The notes under the pieces: model-generated | Told to the model about the DNA's origin: nothing | Databases searched by the model: none | What the model saw: only the letters and a program-made list of their open reading frames with translations | Source of the DNA: CAYMCO01 sp964388955 | GTDB taxonomy: Bacteria; Chloroflexota; Anaerolineae; Anaerolineales; E44-bin32 | DNA: 64,000 nt | Reading direction: 5' to 3' | Assembly: GCA_964388955.1 (NCBI GenBank) | Contig: CAYMCO010000003.1 | Coordinates: 62,001-126,000, forward strand | Shown here: in pieces, positions 9,227 to 17,406 of the stretch | How the letters are laid out: each line of letters begins with the position of its first letter | Numbering within the stretch: position 1 is the stretch's first letter | Program-made: the position numbers and the translations under genes

Positions 9227-9433
9227 ATGACGCGGCAGGTGGAATACTCCTGCGACGAAGCCTTTCGTTTCTTCGATGAATTGGCGGAGGCGGCCGCGCG
9301 AGGCGAGGATCTTGATCGGTTCAAGCCGAAAGTCATACATCACCTCCGGCAGTGCCCGGAGTGTCTGGAAGATTTCGAAGCCCTGCTTCACAGCATCGAG
9401 GGTGTGACCGGCGAGGATTTGCCGGACGTCTAG
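9227..9433 (+). CDS. Minimal zinc-finger anti-sigma-like protein
   Basis: This 68-residue soluble protein has the HHLRQCPECLEDFEALL pattern near the C-terminus, an HxxxCxxC zinc motif as in ZAS-type anti-sigma factors. No membrane segment follows, so any sensing would be cytosolic. ATG 9227 is preferred because GAGGGGGG lies six bases upstream; longer forms from TTG 9170 or ATG 9188 have weaker sites. It follows the sigma factor and probably binds it. The anti-sigma role is inferred from position and motif. Confidence 0.65.
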   Translation: MTRQVEYSCDEAFRFFDELAEAAARGEDLDRFKPKVIHHLRQCPECLEDFEALLHSIEGVTGEDLPDV

Positions 9434-9464
9434 GCAGGCGAATCCGGCTTGGCGGTCCTGCGCG

Positions 9465-9490
9465 CGCCCCCGTTCGGGGGCGTATTCGTT
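9465..9490 (+). terminator. Hairpin terminator after the sigma factor pair
   Basis: CGCCCCC (9465-9471), loop GTTC, and GGGGGCG (9476-9482) make a 7-bp GC stem with a four-base loop, followed by TATTCGTT. It lies 32 bases after the anti-sigma-like gene. The T-tract is weak. Confidence 0.6.
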
Positions 9491-9663
9491 CAGGCGCTTC
9501 ACGGCATCCAGCCTGCGATCCGGGGGCATACGCCGATGGCGTTGCCTGTTTCTCGAGCGTGGTGGACCGGCGATGGTTATGGGCCGTGAGGGGCGACCGT
9601 GGACGAGTTTGCCCGTATGGGAAAGCGGCGTATTCGTGTGTCGACTTCGCCGCGCCGGAGAGA

Positions 9664-10218
9664 TCACAGCTTGGGCAGTTCGATCTTGGTCTGACCCTGA
9701 TACTTTCCCCGCTTGTCCGCGTAGGAGATGCGGCACTCTTCGTCGGCCTCGAAGAATATGACCTGGGCGATACCTTCATCCGCATAGATCTTGGCCGGCA
9801 GCGGCGTAGTATTGGAGATTTCCAGGGTTACGTATCCCTCCCACTCGGGCTCGAAAGGGGTGACATTGACGATGATGCCGCAGCGCGCATATGTGGACTT
9901 GCCGACGCAGATGGTCAGCACCTTGCGAGGGATGCGGAAGTATTCCACCGTACGAGCGAGGACGAATGAGTTCGGGGGGATGATGCACACATCGCCGGTG
10001 TAGTCAATCATGGATTTGGGGTCGAATTGCTTCGGATCCACGATCGCTGAAAAGACGTTGGTGAAGATCTTGAATTCGCGGGCCACGCGGATGTCGTAAC
10101 CGTAGGATGAAACGCCGTATGAAATAGTCCCATCTCGAACCTGTGCCTCGGCGAAGGGCTCGATCATACGCTGCTCACGTGCCATCTGTGCGATCCAGGT
10201 ATCTGGCTTCAATCCCAT
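9664..10218 (-). CDS. dcd: dCTP deaminase
   Basis: This 184-residue enzyme deaminates dCTP to dUTP, feeding dTMP synthesis. It is of the trimeric dUTPase-like fold. Visible signatures are [12 protein letters not shown] (about 35), the DPKQFDP stretch, [19 protein letters not shown] (about 79), [12 protein letters not shown] with the active-site Ser-Thr-Arg region, [20 protein letters not shown] with the catalytic Glu, and the C-terminal KYQGQT motif that closes over the triphosphate. Length and start MGLKPDTWI match the family well. It lies just downstream of the FAH-methyltransferase pair on the same strand. Confidence 0.95.
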   Translation of the reverse strand: MGLKPDTWIAQMAREQRMIEPFAEAQVRDGTISYGVSSYGYDIRVAREFKIFTNVFSAIVDPKQFDPKSMIDYTGDVCIIPPNSFVLARTVEYFRIPRKVLTICVGKSTYARCGIIVNVTPFEPEWEGYVTLEISNTTPLPAKIYADEGIAQVIFFEADEECRISYADKRGKYQGQTKIELPKL

Positions 10219-10248
10219 GGGCGGCTCCTGTTCCTGTGAATGGACAAT

Positions 10249-11031
10249 TCATTCCCTTTGTTGTGGCATCGCGCTCCGCACCGGGTTGACGAGGGCGCCC
10301 AGCCCTTCGATCTCCACGCTCACCTCGTCGCCGGCGGACAGGGCCGATACGCCGGCCGGCGTCCCCGTCAGGATCACATCGCCAGCGAGGAGTGTCATCA
10401 CCGAGGAGATGAAGGCTACCAGCTGGGAGACCGGAAAGATCAGGTCCCGCGTGGAGGCCATCTGGCGCATCTGGCCGTTGACGTAGCAGGTGATGAGCGC
10501 ATCAGCCGGATCGAGATCAGTATCGATCCAGGGGCCCAGCGGACAGAATGTGTCGAAGCCCTTGGCGCGTGTCCACTGGCCATCTTGCCGCTGCAGATCG
10601 CGGGCCGTGACATCGTTGGCCGCGGTGTAGCCGAGGATATGCTGCATCGCCGCCTCGGGCTGGATCCAGCGGCCCTCCCTGCCGATGATGACAGCCAATT
10701 CGGCCTCATGCTCCACTTGTGCGGACTGGGGCGGCAGCAGGATGGCCTCCCCGGGCGCGATGGCCGCGCTGGGTGGCTTTAAGAAGATCAGCGGCAGGTC
10801 AGGCAGTTGGACCTGGTGCTCGCTGGCGTGCGCCGCATAGTTCAGCCCGACGCAGATGATCTTGCTCGGCCGGACGGGGGCCAGCAGCTCAAGGGTATCC
10901 AGCGGCTTGACCGCCTCGCCGCGGCGGAACTCCTCGAAGGGGGTGCCGTGTATGGGGCCAACTCGGTCTCCGGAAAGCCAGCCCCACTGGGGCGTTGATT
11001 CCGATTGGGTTCGGTAGCGCAGGATTCTCAT
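10249..11031 (-). CDS. Fumarylacetoacetate hydrolase family protein
   Basis: This 260-residue FAH-fold enzyme has the signature CVGLNYAAHASE near residue 58, PLIFLKPPSA (about 78), EHEAELAVIIGR (about 104) with metal-binding Glu residues, NDVTARDLQR (about 135), KGFDTFCPLGPW (about 152), and TGTPAGV (about 225). Members hydrolyse or decarboxylate 2-oxo-dicarboxylates and acylpyruvates with Mg or Mn. The substrate is unknown. The start ATG overlaps the stop of the upstream methyltransferase gene (ATGA), with GGAG just before it, so translation is coupled. Confidence 0.88.
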   Translation of the reverse strand: MRILRYRTQSESTPQWGWLSGDRVGPIHGTPFEEFRRGEAVKPLDTLELLAPVRPSKIICVGLNYAAHASEHQVQLPDLPLIFLKPPSAAIAPGEAILLPPQSAQVEHEAELAVIIGREGRWIQPEAAMQHILGYTAANDVTARDLQRQDGQWTRAKGFDTFCPLGPWIDTDLDPADALITCYVNGQMRQMASTRDLIFPVSQLVAFISSVMTLLAGDVILTGTPAGVSALSAGDEVSVEIEGLGALVNPVRSAMPQQRE

Positions 11032-11738
11032 TCTCTGCTCCAGGCGAATTCGGTGCGCGACGGCTCGGCCGGCCACGATTTCTGGGCCCAGGCCAGATCA
11101 TAGGTCTTCTGCCAGGGGTACACCTGAACATCCTGCAGGCCGGTTCGGGTCAGCACAGCCGGGAAAACCTCTTTGGCCCAGGTGCGCCCAAAGATGAGCG
11201 GGGCTTGCCAGTCGACTCGATTGGTCACCAGCAACCACCCGCCCGGCCGCAAGACTCGCACCAGTTCCCGGAGAGTCGCTTCTGGTCGCGAGGTGAATTC
11301 CAGCACTTCCAGACACATCACCATATCGAAGGCGGAGGGCGGGAAGGGTAGCGGGACTGCCCAGGCGCGCACCCATGACGCTGGGCCGTGCCCGACCAGG
11401 CCGCGGCCGACCCGGGCCATGTCTTCGGAGGGTTCGACGTTGATGAGGGCGCCATCGAATGCGGGGCTTGACAGCAGCGCCCGGGCGGCGCGGCCGGTAC
11501 CCGCGCCGACATCCAAGATACGGGCGCCGCGCAGGCTAAGCAGCGCCCGGGCGATGGGCTCGCCGAGGAAATGCCGCTCCCAATCGCGGTCGAACTGTTT
11601 AATGCGCTCATAGCGTGTGGCGGTGAGATCGTACAACCAAACCACGAAGCGTCTGCCCAGATGGGCGCCCTCGCAGATCCAGAGTTCCCAGGCCGCGAGG
11701 GCCCCGAGGAGCGCGGCGGCTATGATCCCGATCCACAT
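11028..11738 (-). CDS. Class I SAM-dependent methyltransferase with N-terminal membrane anchor
   Basis: This protein has about 236 residues. Motif I is ILDVGAGTGRAARALL (about residue 74), and DMVMCLEVLEF and LRPGGWLLVTNRVDW (motifs II/III) follow. This matches the Methyltransf_11/ubiE-like fold. The N-terminal MWIGIIAAALLGALAAWEL segment is one membrane helix, so the enzyme is probably membrane-tethered and acts on a lipid or quinone. The start is uncertain: ATG 11765 and an open frame to 11927 are possible, but none has a clear ribosome site. It overlaps the FAH gene by four bases. Confidence 0.75.
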   Translation of the reverse strand: MWIGIIAAALLGALAAWELWICEGAHLGRRFVVWLYDLTATRYERIKQFDRDWERHFLGEPIARALLSLRGARILDVGAGTGRAARALLSSPAFDGALINVEPSEDMARVGRGLVGHGPASWVRAWAVPLPFPPSAFDMVMCLEVLEFTSRPEATLRELVRVLRPGGWLLVTNRVDWQAPLIFGRTWAKEVFPAVLTRTGLQDVQVYPWQKTYDLAWAQKSWPAEPSRTEFAWSRE

Positions 11739-12000
11739 GATTGTCGGAGGTGGCTCTCCTTCCATGCTGTTCGGCGCGGAGGCGCCTTGGGCCCGGGGAA
11801 CTATAGCACAGGGGCCGGGTGAGGGGCAACGGGGGGGGGTCGACCCATGGAACTGAAGCGATGCTGGAGTGCGGTCCGGGCGGGTGGGAATCTCGAGCAG
11901 AGACTTCTGCCCGAGCGATGGGTTCACCCGTTGTCAGGGAAGATGGTTCGTGGGGGTATATCGGGGGATTTCCCGGGATGGGTCGGAAAGCCGGGGTGCG

Positions 12001-12029
12001 TTGACGGGGTGAATCGCCCCGGCTATAAT
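12001..12029 (+). promoter_or_regulatory. Sigma-70 promoter of tRNA-Val
   Basis: TTGACG at 12001-12006 and a perfect TATAAT at 12024-12029 are separated by 17 bases. The predicted transcript start falls at about 12036, one base before the mature tRNA 5' end. Confidence 0.85.
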
Positions 12030-12036
12030 CGCGCCA

Positions 12037-12110
12037 GGGCGGATAGCTCAGTTGGTTAGAGCGTTTCCCTTACAAGGAAGAGGTCGCAGGTTCGAGTCCT
12101 GTTCCGCCCA
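12037..12110 (+). tRNA. tRNA-Val (anticodon TAC)
   Basis: The acceptor stem GGGCGGA (12037-12043) pairs with TCCGCCC (12103-12109), with discriminator A at 12110. The D arm AGCTCAGTTGGTTAGAGC, an anticodon stem closing the seven-base loop CTTACAA (anticodon TAC, valine), and the T arm GCAGGTTCGAGTCCTGT all fold normally. Length is 74 bases; CCA is not encoded. Bases 12076-12110, from the 3' side of the anticodon stem to the 3' end, are part of the att repeat of an integrative element, so the element regenerates an intact tRNA on integration. Confidence 0.97.
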
Positions 12111-12125
12111 CTCCATTTACCCCCA
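12076..12125 (+). repeat. Left attachment site (50-bp direct repeat, attL)
   Basis: The sequence GGAAGAGGTCGCAGG... through TTTACCCCCA is identical over 50 bases to 25881-25930. It begins in the 3' side of the tRNA-Val anticodon stem and extends 15 bases past the tRNA end, a classic tyrosine-recombinase att core. The integrase gene lies directly next to it, reading toward it. Confidence 0.93.
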
Positions 12126-12143
12126 TATGGGGGGGCGTTTGCT
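12120..12143 (+). terminator. tRNA terminator hairpin
   Basis: CCCCC-ATAT-GGGGG at 12120-12133 forms a short GC stem followed by GGCGTTTGCTTG. It spans the att boundary, so half of this terminator is supplied by the inserted element. Confidence 0.55.
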
Positions 12144-12194
12144 TGTTTAGGCGCCAGATGTTGGGGTCCTACTTGTGAAAGAACGTACAATAGA

Positions 12195-13352
12195 TCATTT
12201 TCTGGTGCGATCTGGTGCGATCTGTTGCAATTCCACCGGTGCGACCAGCGTGTCGATCTTCTCTGCGGCCTCTGCACCCATGCTTGGAATTAGGTGACCG
12301 TAGATATCCAGCGTGATGGAGGGCCGGGCGTGTCCCAGTCTCTTGGACACCACGATCAGGGGCACCCCGTGGTTGAGCATCAGCGATGCGGAGGTGTGCC
12401 GCAGGTCATGGAAGCGGATCCTCGGGAGTGCCGCTCTCCGCAGCAGTTTCCGGAAATCCCGCAGCAGGTTGCGTGGGCTGATGGGTGTCCCGACCGAGGT
12501 GGGGAAGATCAACCCGTGCTCCTTCCATTCATCTCCAGCGACGCATCTTTCGGCTAACTGGCGGTCGTAGTGGTCCTTGAGAGCTTCAATCGTGAGCGAC
12601 CCCAGGGCGATCATGCGTCTGCCGGCTTTGGTCTTCGGCGCGACGAACTTCCGGCCGTCGTGGCTCCGCCGCGCCAACTGGCGCTGCACGACGATCGATT
12701 GGCGATCCCAGTCCAGGTCGCTCCACTTCAACCCCAGGAGCTCCATCTGCCGCATGCCAGTCGTCACCGCCAGATGAAAGAGGGCCTCCAGCCGGTGGCC
12801 TTTGGCGGCGATGAGCAGTTGATTGACCTGAATCTCGTCCAGGATATCCATCTCTCTGGTTGGGGGTACTGGAGGGATCGTGGCGCTGGCGGGATTCTGC
12901 CCCAGGATGCCGGTCTTCACTGCGTGGGATAGCGCGCTGTGCAGGACGGTGTGAATCTTGCTCACAGACTGGATCCCCACGCCATCCTTGAGGGAGCGAT
13001 CGTAGAGCTCCTGGATCCCCCGGGGTCTGAGTTCTGAGAGCTTGACGTGGCCCAACGCAGGGTCAATGAACTTGCGTGTCACATACCGGTACTGACGCCA
13101 TGTCGTCCGTCGCCAGGAGGCCTTGGAACTCGTCAGCCAATCTTGCATGAATTCTCGCAGTGTTAGCGGGGTATTCTCATAGGTCAGGCCTTCATCGATG
13201 CGGGTGAGCGTATCCTTCAGCCATTCGACACATTCCCTGCGTGTATCGGCGCTGAAGTTGAGACGTTCGCCATCCAACATGACTTGGGCCCGCCACCGGC
13301 CGTTTGATCGCTGATAGATAGATCCTTCGCCGTGTCCTCGTTTCTTTGCCAT
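12195..13352 (-). CDS. int: Tyrosine recombinase (site-specific integrase)
   Basis: This 385-residue integrase has an N-terminal arm-binding AP2-like segment (GEGSIYQRSNGRWRAQV, residues 9-24), a SAM-like core-binding domain (about 62-150) and a catalytic domain. Catalytic residues are visible: Arg201 (TTGMRQMELLGL), Lys240/242 in the beta-hairpin, the H-x-x-R box FHDLRHT with His315 and Arg318, His341 (RLGHARPS), and the nucleophile Tyr351 (DIYGHL). It is complete and apparently functional. It reads toward the tRNA-Val att site, as usual for tRNA-targeting elements. A truncated paralogue lies at 25987-26531. Confidence 0.95.
   Translation of the reverse strand: MAKKRGHGEGSIYQRSNGRWRAQVMLDGERLNFSADTRRECVEWLKDTLTRIDEGLTYENTPLTLREFMQDWLTSSKASWRRTTWRQYRYVTRKFIDPALGHVKLSELRPRGIQELYDRSLKDGVGIQSVSKIHTVLHSALSHAVKTGILGQNPASATIPPVPPTREMDILDEIQVNQLLIAAKGHRLEALFHLAVTTGMRQMELLGLKWSDLDWDRQSIVVQRQLARRSHDGRKFVAPKTKAGRRMIALGSLTIEALKDHYDRQLAERCVAGDEWKEHGLIFPTSVGTPISPRNLLRDFRKLLRRAALPRIRFHDLRHTSASLMLNHGVPLIVVSKRLGHARPSITLDIYGHLIPSMGAEAAEKIDTLVAPVELQQIAPDRTRK
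12201..12230. repeat. Three 10-bp tandem units at the integrase 3' end, possible arm-type sites
   Basis: TCTGGTGCGA occurs twice in tandem, followed by TCTGTTGCAA. The (G/T)TGC(G/A)A core therefore recurs every 10 bases at 12205, 12215 and 12225. The first core lies 80 bases from the att core. An equivalent triplet with 11-bp spacing lies at the same distance from the right att site (26009-26036). The repeats also encode the integrase C-terminal residues. Confidence 0.6.
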
Positions 13353-13540
13353 TTTCCTCTACTCCTTCTTGGTGGAGGAGTTGAGGAAAGGCGGCTCTTC
13401 GGCCGTTCTGCCTTCGGTTGTTAATGTGCGACTACTGCTCGAGATTGTATCAGCGAGCAGGTGATTGCGGAATCGTTCTATTGACGACATGCTGACCGGG
13501 ATCTGCGCAGCATTTGAACCACAGGCCAACATGTCTCTGC

Positions 13541-13765
13541 TCAGATATCCCCTACGCCCTCCCTTCTGGCGAGCACGAAGCGTTTGAGATCCTCAGGCCG
13601 GACGCGCACCGAGCGGCCGATGCGCACGCTGGGCAGCCTACCCCGCTGCAGCAGCAGATAGGCGGTCGAGAGCCCGATGCTGAGCCTCTCCGCCACCTCG
13701 TCCGCGGTCAGCAGCCTGTCAAGGATTCTCGTGCCATGTTGACTTTCGAGAACTTCCAAGGTCAC
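13541..13765 (-). CDS. xis: Excisionase-like helix-turn-helix protein
   Basis: This 74-residue protein has the MerR-like winged helix of the excisionase family: LLTADEVAERLSIGLSTAYLLLQRG, then LPSVRIGRSVRVRPEDLKRFV. GTG start 13765 has GGAGGCGC seven bases upstream. It lies just upstream of the integrase on the same strand, the usual place for a recombination directionality factor that switches the integrase to excision. It could also act as a repressor of the integrase. Confidence 0.8.
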   Translation of the reverse strand: MTLEVLESQHGTRILDRLLTADEVAERLSIGLSTAYLLLQRGRLPSVRIGRSVRVRPEDLKRFVLARREGVGDI

Positions 13766-14099
13766 GGATGCGCCTCCTACTGGCTACCAGATGGCATGTT
13801 CTGCTTGCTATGACATCTTCACTTTTGGCGCATGCATCGAAATCATACGTCAGGGAAATGTGATGGCAGGGTTATCTGATTGCTCTCAAAGGATCTGGAG
13901 GTTCTGTTGCGTAGGATGACGGAGCGGTGGCGGCAAATCTGGGACTATGCGGGCAGTCTTGGGAACCTAGCTACAGCAAGAACCTCACCAAATACCCCTA
14001 CTTGAGATCAGTTTCAAGGTCCGCCGAATAATCAAGTCATGATTGTTCCCTACGAGGCACAGGCATTGCGTGAGGATATCGAATTCCTCGCCAGGATAT
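13766..14099. other. Intergenic stretch upstream of the excisionase gene
   Basis: No coding region is supported. The only open frames are short and lack start signals. The DNA is less GC-rich than the chromosome to the left, as is the neighbouring transposase remnant. The promoter for the xis-int pair should lie at its left edge. Confidence 0.4.
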
Positions 14100-14416
14100 T
14101 GGAGTGCGACCAATTTTCATGCGCTGCTGATATATAGGCAGTCCTTCTTCAGGATCCAAATTGGTGATGATCATGATGGCTCCTCGAGCGCTCTGCACCA
14201 CGTGCCGGCCATATTTACCCGCACGTTGCCTTTGTATCGCAGATCCCGATAGCTGATTTGCTTTCCCCGGGCTATGTGCAACTTTACTTGTCTGTCATCG
14301 TCATCGAGCGCGGCACGATGGACCCCCTTCGGTAATCTGATCTCACACCTTGCCGTTGCAAGGGGTAGACGGAAAGGAGGCTCACATCCTTCCGATTCCG
14401 GACCTTCCTTGCTCAA
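14100..14416 (-). pseudogene. Remnant of a DDE transposase (IS4-like), frameshifted
   Basis: An 81-codon frame (14171-14416) ends in ARGKQISYRDLRYKG, then VNMAGTWCRALEEP; a one-base shift continues as ITNLDPEEGLPIYQQRMKI down to about 14110. This order resembles the conserved middle of IS4-family transposases, where the block before the catalytic Glu reads like TNL-x-PEEGL-x-IY-x-x-RMKIE. The catalytic Glu context after RMKI is lost and both ends are missing. It is a dead fragment within the integrative element. The family call is from memory of the motif. Confidence 0.5.
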
Positions 14417-14470
14417 AACCGCCGTTGATCATCTAATGTCCGGAGCCATGTCCGAAGCTGAGGAAGGTGC

Positions 14471-14498
14471 TTGACTCGATGGGAAATGGCTGTATACT
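14471..14498 (+). promoter_or_regulatory. Sigma-70 promoter of the nucleoside transporter operon
   Basis: TTGACT (14471-14476) and TATACT (14493-14498) are separated by 16 bases, 42 bases before the BMP start codon. It is one of the closest matches to consensus in the window and should drive 14540-19913. Confidence 0.75.
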
Positions 14499-14502
14499 CT
14501 AT

Positions 14503-14513
14503 TTGTTGAACAA
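14503..14513. promoter_or_regulatory. Small inverted repeat over the transcript start, possible operator
   Basis: TTGTT-G-AACAA is a perfect 5-1-5 inverted repeat starting four bases after the -10 hexamer, an ideal place for a repressor. The GntR-family protein encoded at 20095-20835 is the obvious candidate, but no second copy was found to confirm this. Confidence 0.4.
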
Positions 14514-14539
14514 CTACCATCTTGCCGGGGGGCATCGCC

Positions 14540-15568
14540 ATGAGATATAGCAATGGGTTCTCGCTCGCCATCGTTGCGGTTTTAGCAATTCTCTTAGGGG
14601 CTTGCGGCCAGACAGCCGCTCAACAGCCAGCAGCTACTGCAGGTGGAATGGCGAGCGCTACTACAGAACCTGCCATGACTATTTGCGCATTGTTGCCTGG
14701 TCGTATCGATGATATGTCGAACGACCAATTCCTCTATGAAAGCCTGATGCTCATCCAGGATGAGAGCGACGGAGCTGTCTCTGTCAGGTACACTGAAGGC
14801 GTCGAGGATATTGTTGACATTGAACCCGCATTGCGCGACTATGCCGAGCAAGGATGCACTCTAATCATAGGATATGGTTTCCAATTCCAAGATCCGATCA
14901 TGGCAGTATCGCCGGAGTACCCCAATTTGCACTTCGCGATTGGGCGGGGGGCATTCATGACCTCCGATAACGTCGTCGTGTTTGACATGGCGAATGATGA
15001 GGTCGGATATGTCTTTGGGTCAATAGCAGGTGGGATAACGAAGAGCAACATCGTCGCTTCCATACAAGGCTTGGAAGTCCCGAATACACACATGCTCAAT
15101 GTCAGCTTTGAGGCAGGCGCCAAAGCTATAAATCCTGATGTTGAAACACAGATTATCTATACTGGGGATTTCCATGATGCGGGTATAGCAAGAGAGGCGA
15201 CTATCTCTGCCATTGATCAAGGGGCGGATGTGATTTTCAATTCGGGAGACGGCATGATCACGGGTGTATTGGATGCTGCGCGCAGCCGAGGGATCTATTT
15301 CATGTCCAAGGGCGACATGAGCAGCACAGCACCTGATGTCTTTGTCGCCAGTATCCTGCAGCATGCCGAAGTGGTTGTGAGAGAAATGGTCAATGATATA
15401 GAGAGCGACACCTTTGGGAACAAGAGTTACCTCATGACTTTTGGCAACCGGGGCATGACTGTGGAATACAAACTTGAGGATGTCATCGCGCCTATTCGGA
15501 GCGAGCTGGATGGCGTGATCACGGGAATAGAAAGCGGCGAGATCCAGATGCCCGCGGTTGAGCAATAG
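14540..15568 (+). CDS. BMP family nucleoside-binding lipoprotein of an ABC transporter
   Basis: This protein of about 342 residues has a lipoprotein signal peptide (hydrophobic AIVAVLAILLGACG with the lipobox Cys near residue 21), followed by a Gln/Ala/Thr-rich linker. The body matches the Bmp/PnrA fold: ICALLPGRIDDMSNDQF at the start, YAEQGCTLIIGYGFQF, FAIGRGAF, and GADVIFNSGDGMITGVLDAA. PnrA-type proteins bind purine nucleosides. It is anchored on the outer face of the membrane and delivers substrate to the ATPase and permeases that follow. The promoter at 14471-14498 fits this start. Confidence 0.88.
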   Translation: MRYSNGFSLAIVAVLAILLGACGQTAAQQPAATAGGMASATTEPAMTICALLPGRIDDMSNDQFLYESLMLIQDESDGAVSVRYTEGVEDIVDIEPALRDYAEQGCTLIIGYGFQFQDPIMAVSPEYPNLHFAIGRGAFMTSDNVVVFDMANDEVGYVFGSIAGGITKSNIVASIQGLEVPNTHMLNVSFEAGAKAINPDVETQIIYTGDFHDAGIAREATISAIDQGADVIFNSGDGMITGVLDAARSRGIYFMSKGDMSSTAPDVFVASILQHAEVVVREMVNDIESDTFGNKSYLMTFGNRGMTVEYKLEDVIAPIRSELDGVITGIESGEIQMPAVEQ

Positions 15569-15881
15569 GGCATCAAGCATACAAATATGAAGCGAGGTAA
15601 CCTTGCAGATCGAGGGCACGGTTACCTCACTCTGATTCATGAGAGGTCTCTCCCACTGAGACCGAGTAATCCGCCCCATGCCAGCGCCAAGTGGACAACA
15701 CACGAAACTGACACCATAGATGCCAAAGACCATGTCATTTTGGTGAATGGCTTCGGAATCTTGCCGACAAATCCCCCGGCTCGGCGTTTGTGAATTGAGT
15801 GCAGAAATGTATCCCTTTGCTGCAGAACCCCAGAAACCGGATGTGGAGACAACTCACCTTGGTCACAACCGGGCCGAGGGC
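15569..15881 (+). other. Leader between binding protein and ABC ATPase
   Basis: These 313 bases hold no supported gene. The frame of the ATPase stays open back to 15747, but the upstream codons are not family-like. A transcript processing site or attenuator between the abundant binding protein and the rest of the operon would be usual here; no strong hairpin was seen. Confidence 0.4.
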
Positions 15882-17402
15882 ATGCGCCAAAGCCCGACCC
15901 CGATTGTCCAGATGCGAAATATCACCAAGCGCTTTCCCGGAGTGGTGGCAAACAGGCGTGTTTCGCTTGACGTCATGCAATCAGAAGTGCTGGGATTGGC
16001 GGGAGAGAATGGTGCCGGGAAGACCACTCTCATGAATATTCTGTATGGCTTGTATCAGCCCGATGAGGGGAGCATCCTTATCGACGGTCATGAGATTCAG
16101 ATTGCGTCGCCGGCAGACGCGATCTCCACCGGAATCGGCATGGTCCACCAACATTTCATGCTGGTCCGAACCTTCACTGTACTTGAGAACCTGGCGTTGG
16201 GGTATGCTGGTTCGAGTTCCTTTCTTCTCCGCCTGGAAACCGTAGAACAGAAGGCAAGGGGGCTGATTGAGACCTACTCCATCAACATAGACCTAGGATC
16301 GCTCATATGGCAGCTCTCTGTAGGGGAGCAGCAGAGGGTAGAGATTCTCAAGGCTTTGATGACTCAGGCGCGCATTATCATTCTTGATGAACCGACCGCG
16401 GTCCTAACACCGCAGGAGGTTGAAGAGCTATACAGGATAATCAGCCTTCTTAGGGGACAAGGCAAGTCGGTTGTCTTCATCACTCACAAGCTAGATGAAA
16501 TTATGCACATCAGCGACCGAGTCGCCGTTCTGAGAAACGGTAGTCTTGTCGATACGGTGTCGACCAGTGACACTTCCGCCAAGGAACTGGCCCGAATGAT
16601 GGTGGGGCGTGACATAACATTTGTCTATGATCGACCTCCGGCAGCAAATGAAGAACTATTGTTGCGGGCTAGCGATCTGGTGATAATAGGGGATCGCGGT
16701 GAACCAGCGGTTCGGGGTTTGGACCTGTCTCTATATCATGGTGAGGTTCTGGGAATTGCTGGCGTGGATGGCAACGGCCAGCGTGAACTATGTGAGGGCT
16801 TGGCTGGAACCCGACCAATCAGTACGGGAAGCCTCGAAGTGCGCGGGCACAAAGTGGAGAAGTGGGGAAGCCGAAGGGCAATTGAAGAAGGTATCGCCCA
16901 TGTCCCCGAAGACCGCCAGCGCACAGGGTTGATTTTGGATTTTCCTCTCTGGAAGAACGCCATATTGAAGGAATATGGCAACTCCCCGTTTTGTAGATTC
17001 CTCTTCCTTCGATATTCAGTGATCTTCGAATTCACAGAGAGGCTCTTGGCCCAGTACTCGATACAGGCACGGAGTATCAGGACATTCGCGCGCACCCTAT
17101 CGGGGGGAAATCAACAGAGACTGGTGTTGGCCCGTGAGCTATCGGGCGATCCTGACATTCTCATTGCCAATCAGCCTACCCGGGGCCTCGATATCGCGGC
17201 TATGGAGTTTGTGCACAAGCGGTTACTCCAGCATCGAGAACGTGGGAAAGGTGTCATCCTCGTCTCGCGTGAACTGAGTGAAATCTTCAGCCTGAGTGAT
17301 CGAATTGCAGTCATGTATGGGGGCCGCATCATGGATACCCTCGGGGTGCAAGAAGCGACGAAAGAAAGGGTGGGGGCTCTAATGGCAGGTTTGGCGGCGT
17401 AG
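15882..17402 (+). CDS. Nucleoside ABC transporter ATP-binding protein (two ABC domains)
   Basis: This protein has about 506 residues. Domain 1 carries Walker A GENGAGKTT (about residue 43), VHQHFMLV (Q-loop), LSVGEQQRVEI (signature) and IIILDEPTAVLTP (Walker B). Domain 2 has a degenerate Walker A, VDGNGQRELCEG (about 290), lacking the GKS/T lysine, but a good signature LSGGNQQRLVLARE and LIANQPTRGLDI. This asymmetry is typical of RbsA/NupA-type proteins. The degenerate second site is family-normal. ATG 15882 gives the family length; ATG 15807 is possible. It energises uptake through the two permeases encoded next. Confidence 0.92.
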   Translation: MRQSPTPIVQMRNITKRFPGVVANRRVSLDVMQSEVLGLAGENGAGKTTLMNILYGLYQPDEGSILIDGHEIQIASPADAISTGIGMVHQHFMLVRTFTVLENLALGYAGSSSFLLRLETVEQKARGLIETYSINIDLGSLIWQLSVGEQQRVEILKALMTQARIIILDEPTAVLTPQEVEELYRIISLLRGQGKSVVFITHKLDEIMHISDRVAVLRNGSLVDTVSTSDTSAKELARMMVGRDITFVYDRPPAANEELLLRASDLVIIGDRGEPAVRGLDLSLYHGEVLGIAGVDGNGQRELCEGLAGTRPISTGSLEVRGHKVEKWGSRRAIEEGIAHVPEDRQRTGLILDFPLWKNAILKEYGNSPFCRFLFLRYSVIFEFTERLLAQYSIQARSIRTFARTLSGGNQQRLVLARELSGDPDILIANQPTRGLDIAAMEFVHKRLLQHRERGKGVILVSRELSEIFSLSDRIAVMYGGRIMDTLGVQEATKERVGALMAGLAA

Positions 17403-17406
17403 CGGC

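Noticed and set aside
12037..12125. Second tRNA gene at 25881-25930
   Set aside because: Only the 3' half of tRNA-Val is present there; the D arm and 5' acceptor strand are absent, so it is an att site, not a gene.
12201..12230. The short tandem units near attL as a CRISPR or satellite array
   Set aside because: There are only three 10-bp units with no spacers, and the same arrangement is found at the paralogous integrase end, which fits recombinase sites or coding constraint.
15020..15733. Minus-strand frame of 237 codons opposite the BMP gene
   Set aside because: It overlaps the better supported lipoprotein gene and lacks a start signal or motif.
16780..16800. Loss of Walker A lysine in the second ABC domain of the nucleoside ATPase as a defect
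   Set aside because: Degeneracy of one of the two ATP sites is usual in RbsA/NupA-type double-domain ATPases.
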